Assembly (NCBI GenBank): GCA_002381155.1
Contig: DFQX01000042.1
Location: 1-15,958, forward strand
Reading direction: 5' to 3'
Source: Flavobacteriaceae bacterium UBA3478
GTDB taxonomy: Bacteria; Bacteroidota; Bacteroidia; Flavobacteriales; Flavobacteriaceae
Length of the DNA: 15,958 nt
Part shown: positions 14,054-15,958 of the stretch, piece by piece
Numbering within the stretch: the first letter of the stretch is position 1
How the letters are laid out: each line of letters starts with the position of its first letter
Program-made: the position numbers and the translations under genes
Notes under the pieces: generated by a model
What the model was told of the DNA's origin: nothing
The model's database searches: none
What the model saw: the letters and a program-made list of their open reading frames with translations, nothing else

Positions 14054-14620
14054 TTATTCTTTAACTCGTTCGATGTATGATTTCTTTTCTGTGTCAATTT
14101 TGATCTTATCTCCTTCATTGATAAACAAAGGAACATTGATCCTAGCTCCTGTTTCTACTGTCGCTGGCTTAGTAGCATTCGTTGCTGTGTTACCTTTAAC
14201 ACCAGGTTCAGAGTGAGTAACCTCTAATACAACACTTGCTGGCATATCTACTGATAATGGCGCGCTGTCCTCTGTATTGAATAAAATGGTTACCACTTCT
14301 CCTTCCTTAAGTAAGTCATGCGCCTCCAAAGCTTCTTCCTGAAGTGTGATTTGATCGTAATCCTCTGTATTCATAAAGTGATAAGTAGAGCCCTCACTGT
14401 AGAGAAATTGAAAACTGCGAGTCTCTACACGAACATCTTCTAGTTTATGCCCAGCAGAAAAGGTGTTGTCAAGAACTTTCCCTGTGGTCACACTTTTAAG
14501 CTTAGTTCTTACGAATGCCGGACCCTTTCCAGGTTTAACATGCAAAAATTCAATGATTTTGTAGATATCGTTACTGTAACGAATGCAAAGTCCTTTTCGG
14601 ATGTCTGAAGTTGACGCCAT
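14054..14620 (-). CDS. efp: elongation factor P
   Basis: Translation factor that binds between the P and E sites of the ribosome and rescues stalls at consecutive prolines. The 188-residue protein has the usual three beta-barrel domains: KOW-like domain I, then the OB domains, ending in the family signature region GARINVPLFINEGDKIKIDTEKKSYIERVKE (about 158-188). The tip loop HVKPGKGPAF carries lysine K32, equivalent to E. coli K34, the residue modified in the lysine-type EF-P. No modification enzyme gene (epmA, epmB or an arginine-type earP) lies in the window. The ATG is 4 bp downstream of the lpxA stop, so efp is likely in the lpx operon. Confidence 0.96.
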   Translation of the reverse strand: MASTSDIRKGLCIRYSNDIYKIIEFLHVKPGKGPAFVRTKLKSVTTGKVLDNTFSAGHKLEDVRVETRSFQFLYSEGSTYHFMNTEDYDQITLQEEALEAHDLLKEGEVVTILFNTEDSAPLSVDMPASVVLEVTHSEPGVKGNTATNATKPATVETGARINVPLFINEGDKIKIDTEKKSYIERVKE

Positions 14621-14623
14621 AAA

Positions 14624-15409
14624 TTATGAATTGTTAAAATAGCCCTTCATGATACCTCGTTTAGAAGCTCTGATGAATTCGAGAATTTCATCTCTTTCGT
14701 GGGTTGCTTCCATTTCAGCTTCAATGATCTGTACGGCTTGGGTGTTATTGTAATTCTTTTGATATAAAATTCGATAAATCTGTTGAATCTCCTTGATTTT
14801 TTCAGATGTAAAACCTCTTCTTCTAAGACCTACAGAATTGACTCCGACATAAGATAGAGGTTCTCTTGCCGCTTTTACGAATGGTGGAACATCCTTTCTA
14901 ACTAGGGCACCACCCGTAACAAATGAATGATGACCAATAGAAACAAATTGGTGTACCGCTACCATTCCAGCCATAACAACATTAGGTCCTACATTCACAT
15001 GACCAGCGAGTGTAGAGTTATTACTGAAAATACATCCGTCAGATACATTGCAATCGTGTGCGATGTGACAATAAGCCATAATCAAGCAGTTAGACCCAAC
15101 GGTGGTCTTCCAACGATCAGTGGTACCCCTATTAATGGTAACGCACTCTCTAATAGTAGTATTGTCACCGATAACCGTTGTAGTGTCTTCGCCTGAGTAC
15201 TTTAAATCTTGCGGTGGGGCAGAAATTACTGAACCCGGATAGATGAAACAGTTTTTACCGATTCTCGCACCTTCCATAATGGTTACGTTAGAACCAATCC
15301 AAGTTCCCTCACCGATCTCCACATTATTGTGAATCATTGCGAAGGGCTCAATAGTAACGTTTTTAGCAATTTTCGCCCCCGGATGTACGTAGGCTAAAGG
15401 TTGATTCAT
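14624..15409 (-). CDS. lpxA: acyl-[ACP]-UDP-N-acetylglucosamine O-acyltransferase LpxA
   Basis: First step of lipid A synthesis: transfer of a 3-hydroxyacyl chain from ACP to the 3-OH of UDP-GlcNAc. The 261-residue protein is a left-handed beta-helix of hexapeptide repeats (many I/V-G-x-x-x units through about residue 185) followed by a helical C-terminus. The catalytic histidine is H118 in YCHIAHDC, with H115 conserved. SNNSTLAGHV, AVHQF (151-155) and the C-terminal LRRRGFTSEKI are typical LpxA rather than LpxD. Glycine G166 sits at the E. coli G173 acyl-chain-ruler position, compatible with a long hydroxyacyl chain (inference). It lies 6 bp after lpxC-fabZ and 4 bp before efp. Confidence 0.96.
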   Translation of the reverse strand: MNQPLAYVHPGAKIAKNVTIEPFAMIHNNVEIGEGTWIGSNVTIMEGARIGKNCFIYPGSVISAPPQDLKYSGEDTTTVIGDNTTIRECVTINRGTTDRWKTTVGSNCLIMAYCHIAHDCNVSDGCIFSNNSTLAGHVNVGPNVVMAGMVAVHQFVSIGHHSFVTGGALVRKDVPPFVKAAREPLSYVGVNSVGLRRRGFTSEKIKEIQQIYRILYQKNYNNTQAVQIIEAEMEATHERDEILEFIRASKRGIMKGYFNNS

Positions 15410-15415
15410 CTAGAC

Positions 15416-15958
15416 TTATTTTGTTTTTACAATTTGGGCCATTAATTCGGCCTCAGAAACGAGCTTATCACCAACGAAAGCTAACGCCCTCATATGACAG
15501 ATACCACGTCGGATTGGGGTTATTAACTCACAATCGAAAATTAGGGTGTCCCCAGGATTTACCTGATGCTTAAATCTTACATTATCCATCTTCATGAAGA
15601 AGGTTAGGTAATTTTCTGGGTCTGGAACGGTGTTAAGGACCAAAACTCCTCCTGTTTGAGCCATAGCCTCGATTTGAAGTACTCCAGGCATTACAGGAGC
15701 ACCTGGGAAATGACCTACGAAGTAAGCTTCATTCATTGATACATTTTTCAGTCCTACGACCCTAGAGTCGGTTAGTTCTAAAATCTTATCTACTAAAAGA
15801 AACGGAGGACGGTGCGGTAACATGTCCATGATCTGCACCGTATCCATTACGGGATCCGCATAGATATCAATTTTTGGTACTCGCTTACGCTTTTCGTCCT
15901 TGATTTTCTTTTGCATCACCTTGGCAAATTCAGTATTTACCAAATGACCGGGTTTACA
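15416..15958 (-). CDS. lpxC-fabZ: LpxC-FabZ fusion, C-terminal part (FabZ domain); 5' end cut by the window
   Basis: The frame is open to the window edge, so only the last 180 residues are seen. They begin CKPGH followed by NTEFAKVMQKK, which matches the end of LpxC deacetylase (K-P-G-H region), then a basic linker and a full FabZ hot-dog domain. FabZ features are the LPHRPPFLLVDKI segment, catalytic histidine in GHFPGAPVMPG and glutamate in VLQIEAMAQTGG, and the C-terminal RRGICHMRA. FabZ dehydrates 3-hydroxyacyl-ACP, while LpxC deacetylates the LpxA product. The fusion is characteristic of Bacteroidota. The codon at 15943 that could be read as a start is TTG inside LpxC-like sequence, so it is internal. 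lpxA follows after 6 bp. Confidence 0.93.
   Translation of the reverse strand, partial: CKPGHLVNTEFAKVMQKKIKDEKRKRVPKIDIYADPVMDTVQIMDMLPHRPPFLLVDKILELTDSRVVGLKNVSMNEAYFVGHFPGAPVMPGVLQIEAMAQTGGVLVLNTVPDPENYLTFFMKMDNVRFKHQVNPGDTLIFDCELITPIRRGICHMRALAFVGDKLVSEAELMAQIVKTK

Noticed and set aside
15941..15943. TTG at 15943 as the start of a stand-alone FabZ
   Set aside because: The frame continues upstream with LpxC-like residues (KPGH), as expected for the Bacteroidota LpxC-FabZ fusion.

Overview
The window reads as chromosomal DNA of a Bacteroidota member, most likely order Flavobacteriales. Four things point there: an LpxC-FabZ fusion at the right edge; a primary-type sigma factor with a short Bacteroidota-style sequence; several exact matches to the Bacteroidota -7 promoter box TAnnTTTG; and a compact, AT-rich layout with many ATGA start/stop overlaps. 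No phage genes, insertion sequences, tRNA, rRNA or CRISPR array were seen. Genus cannot be decided from the sequence alone.

Layout. At the left, on the + strand, are the 3' three-quarters of rpoD (1-693) and a 135-aa conserved-looking protein of unknown function (705-1112). Everything else is on the - strand and is described here in the direction of transcription, from right to left. (1) A lipid A / house-keeping block: the C-terminal part of lpxC-fabZ (15958-15416), lpxA, efp, a 59-bp gap with a possible promoter, then sucD, fabG and an SPFH/prohibitin-like membrane protein. (2) A 162-bp intergenic region holding a histidine attenuator: a 17-codon leader peptide with four consecutive His codons, an antiterminator arm inside the last leader codons, and an intrinsic terminator just ahead of hisG. 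(3) A complete histidine operon in the order hisG, hisD-hisC (fused into one 779-aa protein), hisB, hisH, hisA, hisF, hisIE, with genes overlapping or separated by 2 bp. (4) A tail of three genes: a VWA-domain protein, a MoxR/ChlI-like AAA+ ATPase and a DUF2461-family protein. The last of these ends tail-to-tail with the + strand 135-aa gene, their stop codons sharing bases.

How the genes work together. The eight his genes encode all enzyme activities from PRPP + ATP to histidine: HisG, HisIE, HisA, HisH/HisF, HisB (both dehydratase and phosphatase) and HisD/HisC. HisG is the long, self-contained, feedback-regulated form, so control is likely at two levels: enzyme inhibition by histidine and transcription attenuation through ribosome stalling at the leader's His codons. 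The VWA and AAA+ proteins resemble chelatase- or MoxR-type pairs, where the ATPase remodels or loads a target bound by the VWA partner; the target is unknown.

The most notable observations are the his leader/attenuator, which is too short for ordinary gene calling, and the HisD-HisC fusion.
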